Below are positions 51,470-60,000 of a stretch of 60,000 bases of DNA, one piece after another. The translations under genes and the position numbers were made by a program. Positions within the stretch are counted from its first letter, which is position 1, and every line of letters begins with the position of its first letter. The stretch lies in contig NC_087070.1 in NCBI RefSeq assembly GCF_963678635.1, positions 51,692,514 to 51,752,513 of the forward strand, given 5' to 3'. Under the pieces are notes generated by a model. It was not told the DNA's origin. It did not search any database and worked only from the letters and a program-made list of their open reading frames with translations. This stretch comes from Symsagittifera roscoffensis (taxonomy: Eukaryota > Xenacoelomorpha > Acoela > Convolutidae).

Positions 51470-51885
51470 AGTTTGCCTGAAAATTTCAGATTGCATTGCC
51501 AATAGCCAAGTTAATATAGCTTGCAAATGTTATCTTAAGCTCAATTAGTAAAAAGATATTTCATCTGTGATCATTTTTGTAAAGTTACAGGCCTTTGAAA
51601 AAAGCCAATTTGAAATGTGTTTGATAATCAAAGTGCTATACATTCCGTACTTTCAACTTTAGTGAAAAGCAAATTTTTATGTTCAAATTTGAATTAAGGC
51701 AAGCACTTCTACCCCATTATTTCATTACATAGCGTGTAGAGGTATAAAACAGAGAAATTTTTTTTCATTTTTTTTTCATTTTTTTGTCAAATATTCAACC
51801 GAAAAAAAAAATCCGTGGACCTTTAGTGCAGTTACGATAATCAAGGCTTTGCCTTAAAATACGAGCAGTCTTTTTCTACCTCTGA
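51470..51885 (-). repeat. repeat family 2, reverse copy, diverged
   Basis: On plus: CTTAAGCTCAATTAGTAAAA, CATCTGTGATCATTTTTGT, CATTACATAGCGTGTAGAGG and TTGCCTTAAAATACGAGCAG. It matches the reverse copies elsewhere and runs up to about 60 bp before the second N gap. Confidence 0.7.
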
Positions 51886-51946
51886 TATATTGCAATAGTC
51901 AACTGGCAGAAAGAAGTTTTTTTAACAGAATTTTTTTTGCAACGTG

Positions 51947-52146
51947 NNNNNNNNNNNNNNNNNNNNNNNNNNNNNNNNNNNNNNNNNNNNNNNNNNNNNN
52001 NNNNNNNNNNNNNNNNNNNNNNNNNNNNNNNNNNNNNNNNNNNNNNNNNNNNNNNNNNNNNNNNNNNNNNNNNNNNNNNNNNNNNNNNNNNNNNNNNNNN
52101 NNNNNNNNNNNNNNNNNNNNNNNNNNNNNNNNNNNNNNNNNNNNNN
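51947..52146. other. assembly gap, 200 N
   Basis: Exactly 200 N. The right flank starts inside a gypsy integrase, so the 5' LTR, gag and most of pol are missing here. Confidence 0.99.
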
Positions 52147-53157
52147 CCTCCATTATCGGAACCAAACGAAGAACTTAATTTAGATTTCGCTGGTCCTTTG
52201 GATTCTTATTGGGGGGCAAATAAATACATTTTACTTTGCATTGACAGATTTTCTAAATTTCCGTCGGCAAAAATTACATCGTCTACTTCTTCAAAAACAG
52301 TTATAGAATTTTTACAAGACTACATATTCTTACTCGGAATACCTTATTCTATAAGGGTAGATCATGCTAATTGCTTTACAAGCCAAGACTGTAAATTATT
52401 CTGCGATTCCAACAACATCAAAATAATCTTTTGTACAGTAGGCGACCATCGTTCCAACGGATTAGTCGAAAAATTAGTACACACTGTGAAAGTCAAACTA
52501 CTGGCTATTTCAAAAGAACATCATAAATGTACACTGCAAAATGCCGTTTCAAAAATCATCTGGAATTTACGCTCTACCTATCAATCAAAAATTAAATGTT
52601 CACCCTTCGAGATTCACTATAACAGAAAACCAAATACTATTTGGAAACAATTAGCTTCTGGTAAACCCTCCTTTGGAATTTTAGAAAAAGGGAAATCAAT
52701 ACTGTCTAAGGAATGAGCTAAGGATTGGAACGCGGATGATAGACTAGAGGACGGCTACAAGGACGATTTGATAGCCAAGAAGAACCAAAACTCGACTGAA
52801 AAAGGCTACGACACAGACTATGCTTCATCCTCGAAAATCACCTCCAATAGACTACCAATCAAAAGTCCAATCGAAGGTAAAATCCTTCGGAAATCTAACG
52901 GTAACATAAACCGAGACTGTTTCTATAAGGAACTAAATAAAAGAATTATAAATTCATCCACTTCGACAGTAGAGTTATCCGACGGAAAAATAATACAACA
53001 ATCCGACATTGCGATTCCGATTTCTACCTCAAATAAAATCAGACCTTTTAAAGGAAACGTTTCATTCCCGTATTTTCCTAATGCTAATGTTGAAGTAGGT
53101 CAGAAACAGGAAGGCCCAACACGGAAACCAAGATCAAAAAAGCCAACCAAAAAATGA
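52147..53157 (+). pseudogene. second Ty3/gypsy element: integrase core and Pol tail
   Basis: The DDE core is complete: Asp in LNLDFAGPLD, Asp in IRVDHANCF, Glu in SNGLVEKLVH. Then SPFEIHYNRKPNT. The frame is broken only by TGA at 52714-52716 and then continues (AKDWNADDRLEDGYKDD, IAKKNQNSTEKGY) to 53157. The tail is Lys-rich. Because the upstream part is in the N gap, completeness is unknown. It differs from the element at 11623 in sequence but shares its layout. Confidence 0.88.
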
Positions 53158-54089
53158 CCAGACAGTTGGATCCGACCACATCCGACAACTTAACTAGGAC
53201 ACGCATATCAGGGTCATCGCACAAATCTACAAGAAGACAAGCACGCCACTCAAAGAAGTCTTCAACTCCTCCAGGTTATCTTGCTTCGGATGAATCTATG
53301 CTAATTCCTTCGGATATTTCGGATACTAGCGAATGGGAATGGATAGCGGGCGGTTTTCCTTGTAGAGACGTAGCCAGAGAACGCTTTATTTCAGACTCAA
53401 ATACACCTCACCTCTCAATCGAAAATAATTCTAATTCCGCTGTAACAAATCCTGAAATAAAATCTGAGATTTTAGAAAACGACATTGACCCTAACAGAGA
53501 ACAACCTATGGACCAATCTTACGAGTGCCCAATAAGCATAATACCCGCTTGCCGAACACCTAGTACTGCGGAACAGAGAACAGTGAACCAGGGAGGGGAC
53601 AAAGACACCATTGAACAACAGGACCTGCAAGACGAGTGTAATCCAACGGATAACAACTCAGTTACAGATTTCCCGGTCTACGAGATAAGCGACTCAACTG
53701 ACGAGTGCACTGTATCTCCCAATCCTACTATCATATCCGGTAAAATTCCTCCTACCATCCGCCGTTCTAGTAGAAATGTCGGCCCACCAAAATTTTATGG
53801 CAAACGTTATTTTATTGATGCCGTAGAGAACGTTCAAGAAGCCTCCGGTTCGGCGACCGATCCTATCGTGATTGAAATTGAGGAATCACAGGAGACCAAC
53901 AACAAGACGACTCCGGCGGAGTTAATTGTTCTAGACTCACGTCCAACATCTTCAGACCAAATGTCAACCTCATCAACGGACGAATCGCTGAGGATGGAAT
54001 TAGAAAATTTTGGAGATCATTCTGATCTAGATAGCGAACTTTTTAATAACGAACTTGAAAACTTTCTAAATGATTATAAATCTTCGTAA
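53154..54089 (+). CDS. third ORF of the second gypsy element, intact 311 aa
   Basis: Starts ATG overlapping the Pol stop as ATGA, in another frame (-1 relative to Pol). An uninterrupted 311 codons. N-terminus is basic (SHKSTRRQARHSKKSSTPPG), the middle and C-terminus are Ser/Asp/Glu-rich (ELFNNELENFLNDYKSS end). The motif TIRRSSRNVGPPKFYGKRYF lies about two thirds along. No signal peptide, membrane span or glycoprotein Cys pattern, so not an envelope. The ATGA overlap suggests reinitiation or frameshifting. Counterpart of the ORF at 17804. Confidence 0.75.
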   Translation: MTRQLDPTTSDNLTRTRISGSSHKSTRRQARHSKKSSTPPGYLASDESMLIPSDISDTSEWEWIAGGFPCRDVARERFISDSNTPHLSIENNSNSAVTNPEIKSEILENDIDPNREQPMDQSYECPISIIPACRTPSTAEQRTVNQGGDKDTIEQQDLQDECNPTDNNSVTDFPVYEISDSTDECTVSPNPTIISGKIPPTIRRSSRNVGPPKFYGKRYFIDAVENVQEASGSATDPIVIEIEESQETNNKTTPAELIVLDSRPTSSDQMSTSSTDESLRMELENFGDHSDLDSELFNNELENFLNDYKSS

Positions 54090-54292
54090 ACATTTTGCTT
54101 TACCCTAATTCTGTTATATTGGCATATCAAGGAGCAAATATTACCCTATAAACCGGTGCTAATCTTCAGGTATCAAAATGTTCTTCAGTAAACTTGAGTA
54201 CTCTATCAAAAATCCTTCGGATAAATCATCAGTAAAGGAAAACATCATCTGGTGCTCTTATAATTTCTCTAAGGATTGTAATAAATGACTTC

Positions 54293-54302
54293 AAAGGAGG
54301 AA
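54293..54302 (+). promoter_or_regulatory. possible polypurine tract before a 3' LTR
   Basis: AAAGGAGGAA followed by TGGCCACTC, where a 3' LTR would be expected to start with TG, about 200 bp after the third ORF. No second LTR is available for comparison. Confidence 0.3.
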
Positions 54303-54659
54303 TGGCCACTCTGCGCTAATCACGAGGATGCTTCCGCGGAACGTACAGACTACATTAGATCACAACTGTGCCAGGATGGTCAGTCGTTTTTTCATAAATG
54401 AAGAGTGTAGCTGATCAACTTTGAAAAATGCCTGACAAAAGAATTGACTCATTCTATTGCAAATAAAGCAAGCGAGAAAATTTTTGGGCAATTTTTTTAA
54501 ATGGAAGTTTTAAATTTGGTTTCAATGACAAATCTTTTTTTAAATTTGGTCAATAGTTGGATGCTTTAAAAAAGTTTATGAATATGCAGATAATTTTGTT
54601 AGAAACTAAGTACACTGTTTGATTTCTGTTCTCCGCGAATCAGCTGGTTTTGAAGTTTT

Positions 54660-54877
54660 TCATTCGTTTCCCCACTGCAGCAATAAGTGACTTGTGAACA
54701 AATAGACAGTTGCGATTGTAGTGGTTAGAAGCATGACGGGAAATCCGATGATGAAGAAGTCTTTGAAAGATATCTTGGTGCCCTTGCTCTCAGCTATGCC
54801 TGCACAAACTACGTTGGCCGAGGCGCCGATTATTGTCCCGTTTCCACCGAAACAAGCGCCGAAAGCCAGCGCGTATA
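54660..54877 (-). CDS. OCA2: OCA2 last exon
   Basis: Acceptor AATTTGTTTTCCAG, phase 1 in. YALAFGACFGGNGTIIGASA, then NVVCAGIAESKGTKIS, FKDFFIIGFPVMLLTTTIA, and TVYLFTSHLLLQWGNE before TGA. Confidence 0.94.
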
Positions 54878-57800
54878 CTGGAAAACAAATTAAATTTTTA
54901 TTTTATCAGCTGCAGAGCTAAGTATTTAAATTTTAATTCCTGAGCGTTTTATTTGTGTGTGGTCGTATCCTTAGAGGATAGTATGAACAATCTTTTTGTT
55001 CCGATTTTCTAAGAAAACAAAATATTTATGCTCGGTGTGCTTTTTTTTATTCAGCCAATTTGCGTCGATCGAAATAATAATTTTCAACAAACATTTTTCA
55101 AAGCCCATTGAAGGTATTGACTTCCTGAGTTCAAATTTAAAAAGATATTTTACCTCCGATTGTTTTTTGTGGTTTGAAAATTGCCAAATTGGCCATTTTC
55201 TGGACTAAATTATGCTATAAAAAATGTTGCGTTCTCTTTTATAACAGATAAATTTTCGCTTCTTTATAAAAAAAATTTTCGTTCTTTTTTGTAACATTAC
55301 AACGCCAAGCTCGGCTTTATAACTAAGCACATGTTTGTGCTTTCACGCGTCTGGATTTCACGGACACATTTTTGCTTGTTTTAGAGACTTCTGTCAGTGG
55401 ATTCCACTATCAAATGATCCCTACAAAAAATGCCTACAAATTATTTTTTTGTCAGTGGAATACGCTGACAAACGTGTTTTGGCCTTTGATGTGGATTCCA
55501 TTAAATTTCGCTGGATTTCACCATTTGTCAGTGGATTCCGCGGTCAATTTCTTCTTCTTGTCGCTAGAACCCATTGTATGTCAGTGGATTCCGCAGCCAA
55601 TTTTCAAGCGTTGCAACATGTATCGGACCCATTTTTTAATCGCCTGATTCAGGGGCGGATCTAGGATTTTCTCGATGGGGGCAGATTTTCAGAAAACTTT
55701 TTTTTAGTTAAGGTTAAATAAATTGATTTTCCGAGCTCTTCCAAAGCACTAAAAAAGACCCTGGTTCGGTCAAATTTTCTGCGCTGTAGGCAAAGTTTTG
55801 ATGGGCCAAAAAGGCTTCTTTTGGCACTTTTTGGAAAATTTTGACCACAAAATCGCGTTTTTTCGGCGCGCTCCCCTCCCTCCAAATATTTGGATTTATT
55901 GGCGCCTAAGGCGCTTTTAGAAAAATTTAAAGGGTAGCTCACCAAATATATATATATCTCAAAATAAAACAAAACGAGACCTTTTGGGTCGGCAGGGAAT
56001 CGAATCCCCCCTGAATCCGCTACTTGCTTGATTTATGTTTTGTGTAACAAACGTATCACCTTCGTTTTTGAATACATTTTCTTTTAACTTAGAATTTAGA
56101 AGACAAAATATATCAGCAAATGAGACAATCAAAACCGTCTCTGGGAGACTCTAGGAAACTCACCCTCTTCCTAAATGAGAGCAAACCCTCAAAAAGTTAA
56201 TTGCATTATAAGCCAACTGTTTTCATAAACAAATCATTGATCATTGAGGGAAATTTTTGGCTAATCCAGAATCAAAACAATAGAATCATTTCTACATTCC
56301 AATAAACAAGTTACACGCTGTGCTATAGCTGTTTGATGCTGTTAACCGAATTGTGCAGAGAAAATACTAACTGAGTGGTTTGAGGTACAAGTGGTGATTC
56401 TGGTCACACAAGTCCACTATGACCGGGATCATGGCCTGAGTGAAGGGGATGTTGTCTATGAAGGAGGAGACGAGGGCGGATGTCCATAGAACCACAGTGA
56501 GTGCCACTGGGAACTGGAGGGAGGAGGGGAAACTGCCAATCAACTCTGTGCTCACACCCACCAGGAAAGAGATCAGACCCATCTCGTTCATTGCCTCAAA
56601 TGAAATATATTTAGAAAAAAATCAATTTTCTTTTTTTTTCGCCCCCATCCACCTCACGTACGCTTATCAAGCACGTATTTTTTCGGGGTGTAATAAGTGG
56701 TTTTTATAAAGTAAGTGTTTTAAACTAGTTTTTGAGGAGTCTAATTGGTCAGCATGACAGTTTTTACAACAATCATACCTGTGTATGAAAGGTTTATTTT
56801 TTTGAGTTAACATGGCAGAGGCCTAACCCAAAGATTAGTTATTTAAGTTTAACTAAGCTATGGTTATCTTACAAGAGCTCATCTTGCAAATTCCAGCGCA
56901 TGTGCGATTTGAACCCGGAATCATATGATAGCTGGGTACCATCACTACCCAAGCGCTACAAGTACAAAATCGGCAGGGGCTGGGTGGTCGGAAAGAAGCT
57001 AAATTTTGCTTTCAGAGCTATGCGCCTCATGAAAAAGTTATGCAGTCCTTGTTTAGTATGGTGAAAGGCCAGCAAACCGAAAGGCCAACCAGCCGAAGAT
57101 AAGATTACCATTCCAAAAAACCAAAAAAAGATATTTTTTGCAACATATCCACAAATTTTCACTGTTATTAAGCAATTGTTACCTAAAGCTGTTGTTTTTA
57201 CGCTGAAATTGTTACGCTTATTTATGCTGATGATAATTGAATTATGCTGATATAGTTTACGTAATTCTAATGTAATTTTGGCATCAATTATGTCGTTTTG
57301 TTGAATATCCGCGTTTAAACAAAAAAAGATGTGAATCAAATTTGAATAAAATTATACATAATGCAACAAAATTTGGAGAAGACAGCTGACAACGGGATCA
57401 TGGGATGCACCAAGCGTCTGGACTTATACTGCAAGTAAATATAGTTTTAATAAAAAATATTAAAAATAACAAGTAGTAATAAAAAAAACTTTTTTCTCTG
57501 GAAGAATTTCTAACTAGTTAAGTTTCATCAATTGACAAGCAGATAAAAACCTTATTATCACTCATTATCATGATCACACTAATAAGCTGCCACAATCATG
57601 TCATTAAAAACAAATCAACAAAAAAAAAGAAAATAATAATTTTTTTTCTTACCAAATAAATATAAATCAAAATAAATATAAATCAAAACACAAAGAAGAA
57701 ACAACTGAAATTACAGGTTCACAATTTTTGCTTCCCATTTGAGGTGAATGGACTGGACTGCAAAAACAAATTGATTGTATGTCTTCCTAAAGATGATAAA

Positions 57801-59307
57801 ACTTTTGGAACGGGAATATTTTGCAAGTATGTTTCGAAGCAAAAAATTACTTTTTTATTCGTCCTTAATAGATTATGTTTGTTTGAGTTTCGCGTTTTTT
57901 GGTATGAAGAAAATCCAAATTGAAAAAATTATAGCGAATTTCTTTTTATAATTCACAATAAATTCAGTCTAAGCCAGCTTGCGAAATTTTAAAATCTTTG
58001 AAAAAAATTGCTTTTTTTTCTCTTCTAAAAAGTTTCTAAAAATTGGGCAATAAATGCTTAACTCGCGCCAGCATCGTATTTTAGTTAAATTGTTTAAAAA
58101 ACAATCTCGGAACATGGATCTTGACCTGGATCTCGACTTTATTGGTTGACTATTTCGAGAAAAAAAACTGAATTAAGCGAACTCAACATGATTTTTTTTA
58201 AAATTCTAAACAGTCTTTTAAGGGAGTTATTTTTAAAAGGTTTTTAAAATAAATTCAATTTTAAAAATTTTGGCCGGAATTTAATTGTTTTATACTTCTA
58301 TAATAACACTCAGGTAAGACAACTCTTAAAGAATTCTGGTCGTTTGCTGTGCATTGAAATTGTAAGACCGTCTAACCTTCGATGACTTTAGTTTTGAGTA
58401 AACCAAGGTCATTTTCATTTGTGTTCGGTTACAAGCACGACCCGAATTCTTAACTTAAAAAAATCAATTTTTGGGTTTATGGAAAAATTTTAGTAATACA
58501 ATTTCTATATATGAAAAATCACTAATCTTATACTTTTCATGCAATTTTTGGTACTTGTGGAATTGCATGAAAAATGTATGACTAGCATTTTACGAGGCTC
58601 TACTGCACTGGATAGGCACACAACTCGGAGAGTGTAGTTCACTGGCATCCATAGACAAGTCTTTGGACACGCTGACATTTGACGACATGTTCAAATGAAG
58701 CACAAGATAAAAAAAAATTAAAGAGAGTGATCTTTTTGCGGAATCTACAATTAACAAAATACACAGATTGGTCTCTTAGTGAAAAAGAATCAAAATTTAG
58801 CAGATTGCTTTTTTAATAATTTTGTCTGATCCAATTTTTTGTTCTGATTTTCGAAGAAATCGGAATATTTATTCTTGGGCCCGTTTTTTTATTCAATCAA
58901 TTTTCGACTGTTTAACTAAGAGTTTTTTACAGAAAATTTTTTTGCCATCTGAAAGATGTTATTATCTGGAACTCAATTGAAAAAAAATCACCTGTAATCC
59001 TTTTTTTTCGAAGTAAAGCCATTTAAAAAAAAACACATTTCAAATCAAAGTGCAGTGAGAACATTCAAAGCTTCGCCGCGACTTGCGAATAGACTTGTTG
59101 CAACTTGTTTTAGAATGAGTTGTACCTGTATGACGACGAACAGACATGCGAAGAATATGAGGGTGTCCCACTCTACTCTGTGCAACACATCCTGCAACTC
59201 CTGGAGATCAGTGAGTAGGAGGAGGAGGATGGCAGCCAGCACAGCCACTATGCCCAGTTCGGTGGAGAAGAGGGGAGTGGACTGCATGAACAACATGCAC
59301 ACTACCG
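54660..59307 (-). CDS. OCA2: OCA2/P-protein transporter, last three exons
   Basis: Exons complement(59126..59307), (56372..56594) and (54660..54877) join in phases 0 and 1 and end at TGA. P protein is a 12-helix ion-transporter-superfamily member (ArsB/NhaD-like). In vertebrates it sits in melanosomes and sets their pH and pigment formation. Landmarks: ILLLLLTDLQELQDVLHRVE, WDTLIFFACLFVV, SALVSSFIDNIPFTQAMIPV, YALAFGACFGGNGTIIGASA with NVVCAGIAE, and FFIIGFPVMLL. These are the most conserved blocks of the family and no key residue appears lost. The N-terminal two thirds lie past the window end. Its introns hold a hAT-like MITE, copies of repeat family 2 and a tRNA-like relic. Confidence 0.92.
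54985..55215 (-). repeat. repeat family 2, partial reverse copy
   Basis: On plus: TTTGTTCCGATTTTC, AATATTTATGCTCGGTGTG, TTATTCAGCCAATTTGCG, TTTTACCTCCGATTG and AATTGGCCATTTTC. It stops in mid-element near ACTAAATTATGC. Confidence 0.75.
55391..55595 (+). repeat. four copies of TGTCAGTGGATTCC
   Basis: TGTCAGTGGA(T/A)T(C/A)C words start near 55392, 55449, 55526 and 55579, with a weaker form near 55492. Spacing is 57, 77 and 53 bases, with unrelated sequence between. Confidence 0.6.
55650..56025 (+). mobile_element. hAT-like MITE, copy D
   Basis: Runs from CAGGGGCGGATCTAGG to CCTGAATCCGCTACTT. Flanked by GCCTGATT and GCTTGATT, an 8-bp target duplication with one change. Contains TTGGCGCCTAAGGCGC. 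Lies in the last OCA2 intron. Confidence 0.9.
56372..56594 (-). CDS. OCA2: OCA2 penultimate exon
   Basis: Acceptor TTTCATTTGAG, phase 0 in. AMNEMGLISFLVGVSTELIG, SFPSSLQFPVALTVVLW, TSALVSSFIDNIPFTQAMIP. Donor CTCA|GTTAGT, phase 1 out. Confidence 0.94.
56895..56957 (-). other. tRNA-like relic, perhaps SINE head
   Basis: Minus strand: AGCGCTT and ATGCGCT pair as an acceptor-like stem (6 of 7). GGGT-AGTGATGGT-ACCC forms a D-arm with an A-box-like sequence. GGGTTCAAATC resembles the B box. Only 63 nt long, with a poor anticodon stem and T stem, so it is not a functional tRNA. Confidence 0.35.
57000..58530. other. OCA2 intron, no further exon supported
   Basis: The exons at 59126 and 56594 join in phase 0 without needing another. 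AT-rich with homopolymer runs. The short minus open frame 56956-57339 (127 aa) has no family resemblance. Confidence 0.5.
58534..58573. repeat. perfect 13-bp inverted repeat
   Basis: TTTTCATGCAATT, a 14-base loop, AATTGCATGAAAA. Stable hairpin in an OCA2 intron. Confidence 0.8.
58594..58688 (-). CDS. possible short first exon, unknown
   Basis: Minus strand ATG opens MSSNVSVSKDLSMDASELHS, then PSCVPIQCSRA, ending at GCCTC|GTAAAA (phase 2). Base composition looks coding against a very AT-rich background. It does not fit the phase of the next OCA2 exon, so if real it would be an alternative transcript or another gene. Confidence 0.2.
58833..59088 (-). repeat. repeat family 2, partial reverse copy beside an OCA2 exon
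   Basis: On plus: TTTTTTGTTCTGATTTTCG, TATTTATTCTTGGGCCCG, CACCTGTAATCC, and AACATTCAAAGCTTCGCC at the end. It lies about 37 bp past the donor of the OCA2 exon. Confidence 0.7.
59126..59307 (-). CDS. OCA2: OCA2 antepenultimate exon
   Basis: Acceptor ATAATTTGTGTAG, phase 1 in. VVCMLFMQSTPLFSTELG, then IVAVLAAILLLLLTDLQE, then LQDVLHRVEWDTLIFFACLF and VVIQ. Donor ACAG|GTACAA, phase 0 out. Two membrane helices visible. Confidence 0.93.
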
Positions 59308-59445
59308 CTACACAAATTATCATTTATAAACTATCAATTTATAACCAAGATAGCCAGGATAGCCAGGATAGCGCAATAGCATCACGAAAAACTCAAAAAG
59401 GAGAGGTTATTATTCCAAAAATAATGAAAATTTGCAGAAAATCAA

Positions 59446-59980
59446 ACAAGACTGCTCGTATCAGGGCGAAGCCCTGAATGTTCCGACCGCCTTTTAATAT
59501 TTATGGAGCAGTAATATCATTTAAAAAATTAAATGAAATGAAACAAAATGAAAACTTTTTTTTCTAAAATTTGAATTTTTTTAATGAAAATCATCCCCCG
59601 ACACGCCATACAAAGTACAAAAGGATAGGTTTCGCTCCTTGTAACAAATCAATTATGGCAAATAAGCTTCTTTCAATCAATTTGGAACGATTTCTAAGAC
59701 GGATTAACTCTCCGCTTACGCGTTAATAGCGCGAAATATATCGCGCGTTAATTGTCCCAAATTGGCCAAAATGGCAATCTTTAAACCCTCGTAACTTTGC
59801 GAAAAATGATCACAGGTGAACTATCTTTTCAAATTTAAGCTCAAGACAACAATACCTTTCGAATGATATTAAAAAATTCCGTCAAAAATGGCTAGTTAAA
59901 AAGTCGAAATTTGTCTGAAGAAAAAAAAACCCACCCGAGCACAAATATTCCGTTACTTTCGTATCGAAAGTCGGAACAAT
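59446..59980 (+). repeat. repeat family 2, near-complete forward copy
   Basis: Starts AACAAGACTGCTCGTATCAG and GGCGAAGCCCTGAATGTTCC. It continues with ACACGCCATACAAAGTAC, GGAACGATTTCTAAGACGG, GCGAAATATATCGCGCG and AAAAATGATCACAGGTG, and ends GAGCACAAATATTCCG and GTCGGAACAATTAG. About 535 bp, no ORF. Best reference copy of the family in the window. Confidence 0.88.
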
Positions 59981-60000
59981 TAGAAGTTCAGTATCCTGTC

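Noticed and set aside
51937-52183. Open frames made mostly of X
   Set aside because: They span the 200-N gap; only the part after 52146 is real sequence.
53154-54089. Envelope gene (retrovirus-like gypsy)
   Set aside because: No signal peptide, transmembrane helix, furin-like site or Cys pattern; composition is hydrophilic throughout.
55335-55664. 109-aa and 91-aa overlapping open frames
   Set aside because: Two frames open over the repeated TGTCAGTGGATTCC words; no splice context or family.
57361-57437. Short ATG frame MQQNLEKTADNGIMGCTKRL
   Set aside because: Only 25 codons, no donor in frame, and the OCA2 exons on either side join without it.

Overview
This is AT-rich nuclear DNA from an animal. 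Genes are split by introns of hundreds of bases to about 10 kb, most with GT-AG borders, and the space between exons is packed with transposon debris. The families identify a metazoan: a KLF zinc-finger factor, an OCA2/P-protein transporter, a phospholipid scramblase and a sulfotransferase. The species cannot be fixed from the sequence; an invertebrate (for example a tunicate or other marine group) would fit, but that is inference. Two runs of exactly 200 N (30294-30493, 51947-52146) look like scaffold joins of a contig assembly.

Host genes, left to right: (1) two exons of an EF2-like gene (+, 3-1182) that stops after domain II; (2) a five-exon phospholipid scramblase (+, 5257-21179; joined CDS 813 nt, 270 aa); (3) the last three exons of a sulfotransferase-like gene (-, 28726 down to 25511); (4) a five-exon Kruppel-like factor (+, 36855-48375; joined CDS 2061 nt, 686 aa if the proposed first exon is right); (5) the last three exons of an OCA2/P-protein orthologue (-, 59307 down to 54660), whose 5' part lies beyond the window. 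Exon phases match at every proposed internal junction; one junction in the scramblase needs a non-GT (GC) donor.

Mobile DNA is the main story. Scramblase intron 3 (about 10.5 kb) holds a tandem array with about 115-bp units, then a mariner-type element cut in two by a complete 7-kb Ty3/gypsy element (209-bp LTRs, TTAT target duplication). A BEL/Pao fragment and a second Ty3/gypsy fragment each abut one of the N gaps. Two decayed LINE reverse-transcriptase relics lie at 2.6-3.2 kb and 31.9-32.6 kb. Several short non-autonomous families recur: a hAT-like MITE (CAG..GCGGAT ends, 8-bp target duplications visible in three copies), a second family with GTTCCGAC ends (at least eight loci), a 683-bp palindromic TA-flanked element sitting inside one of those copies, and a 178-bp foldback element.

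Both Ty3/gypsy elements carry a third ORF after integrase that encodes a hydrophilic low-complexity protein with a basic R-[KR]-S-[ST]-R motif and no membrane segments. This is the most unusual coding feature of the mobile fraction. No CRISPR, operon or bacterial feature is present. I found no single obvious new biological system. The strongest leads are the gypsy third ORF, the KLF first finger with a C-X6-C spacing, the GC-type splice donor, and MITEs placed within a few bases of splice sites.
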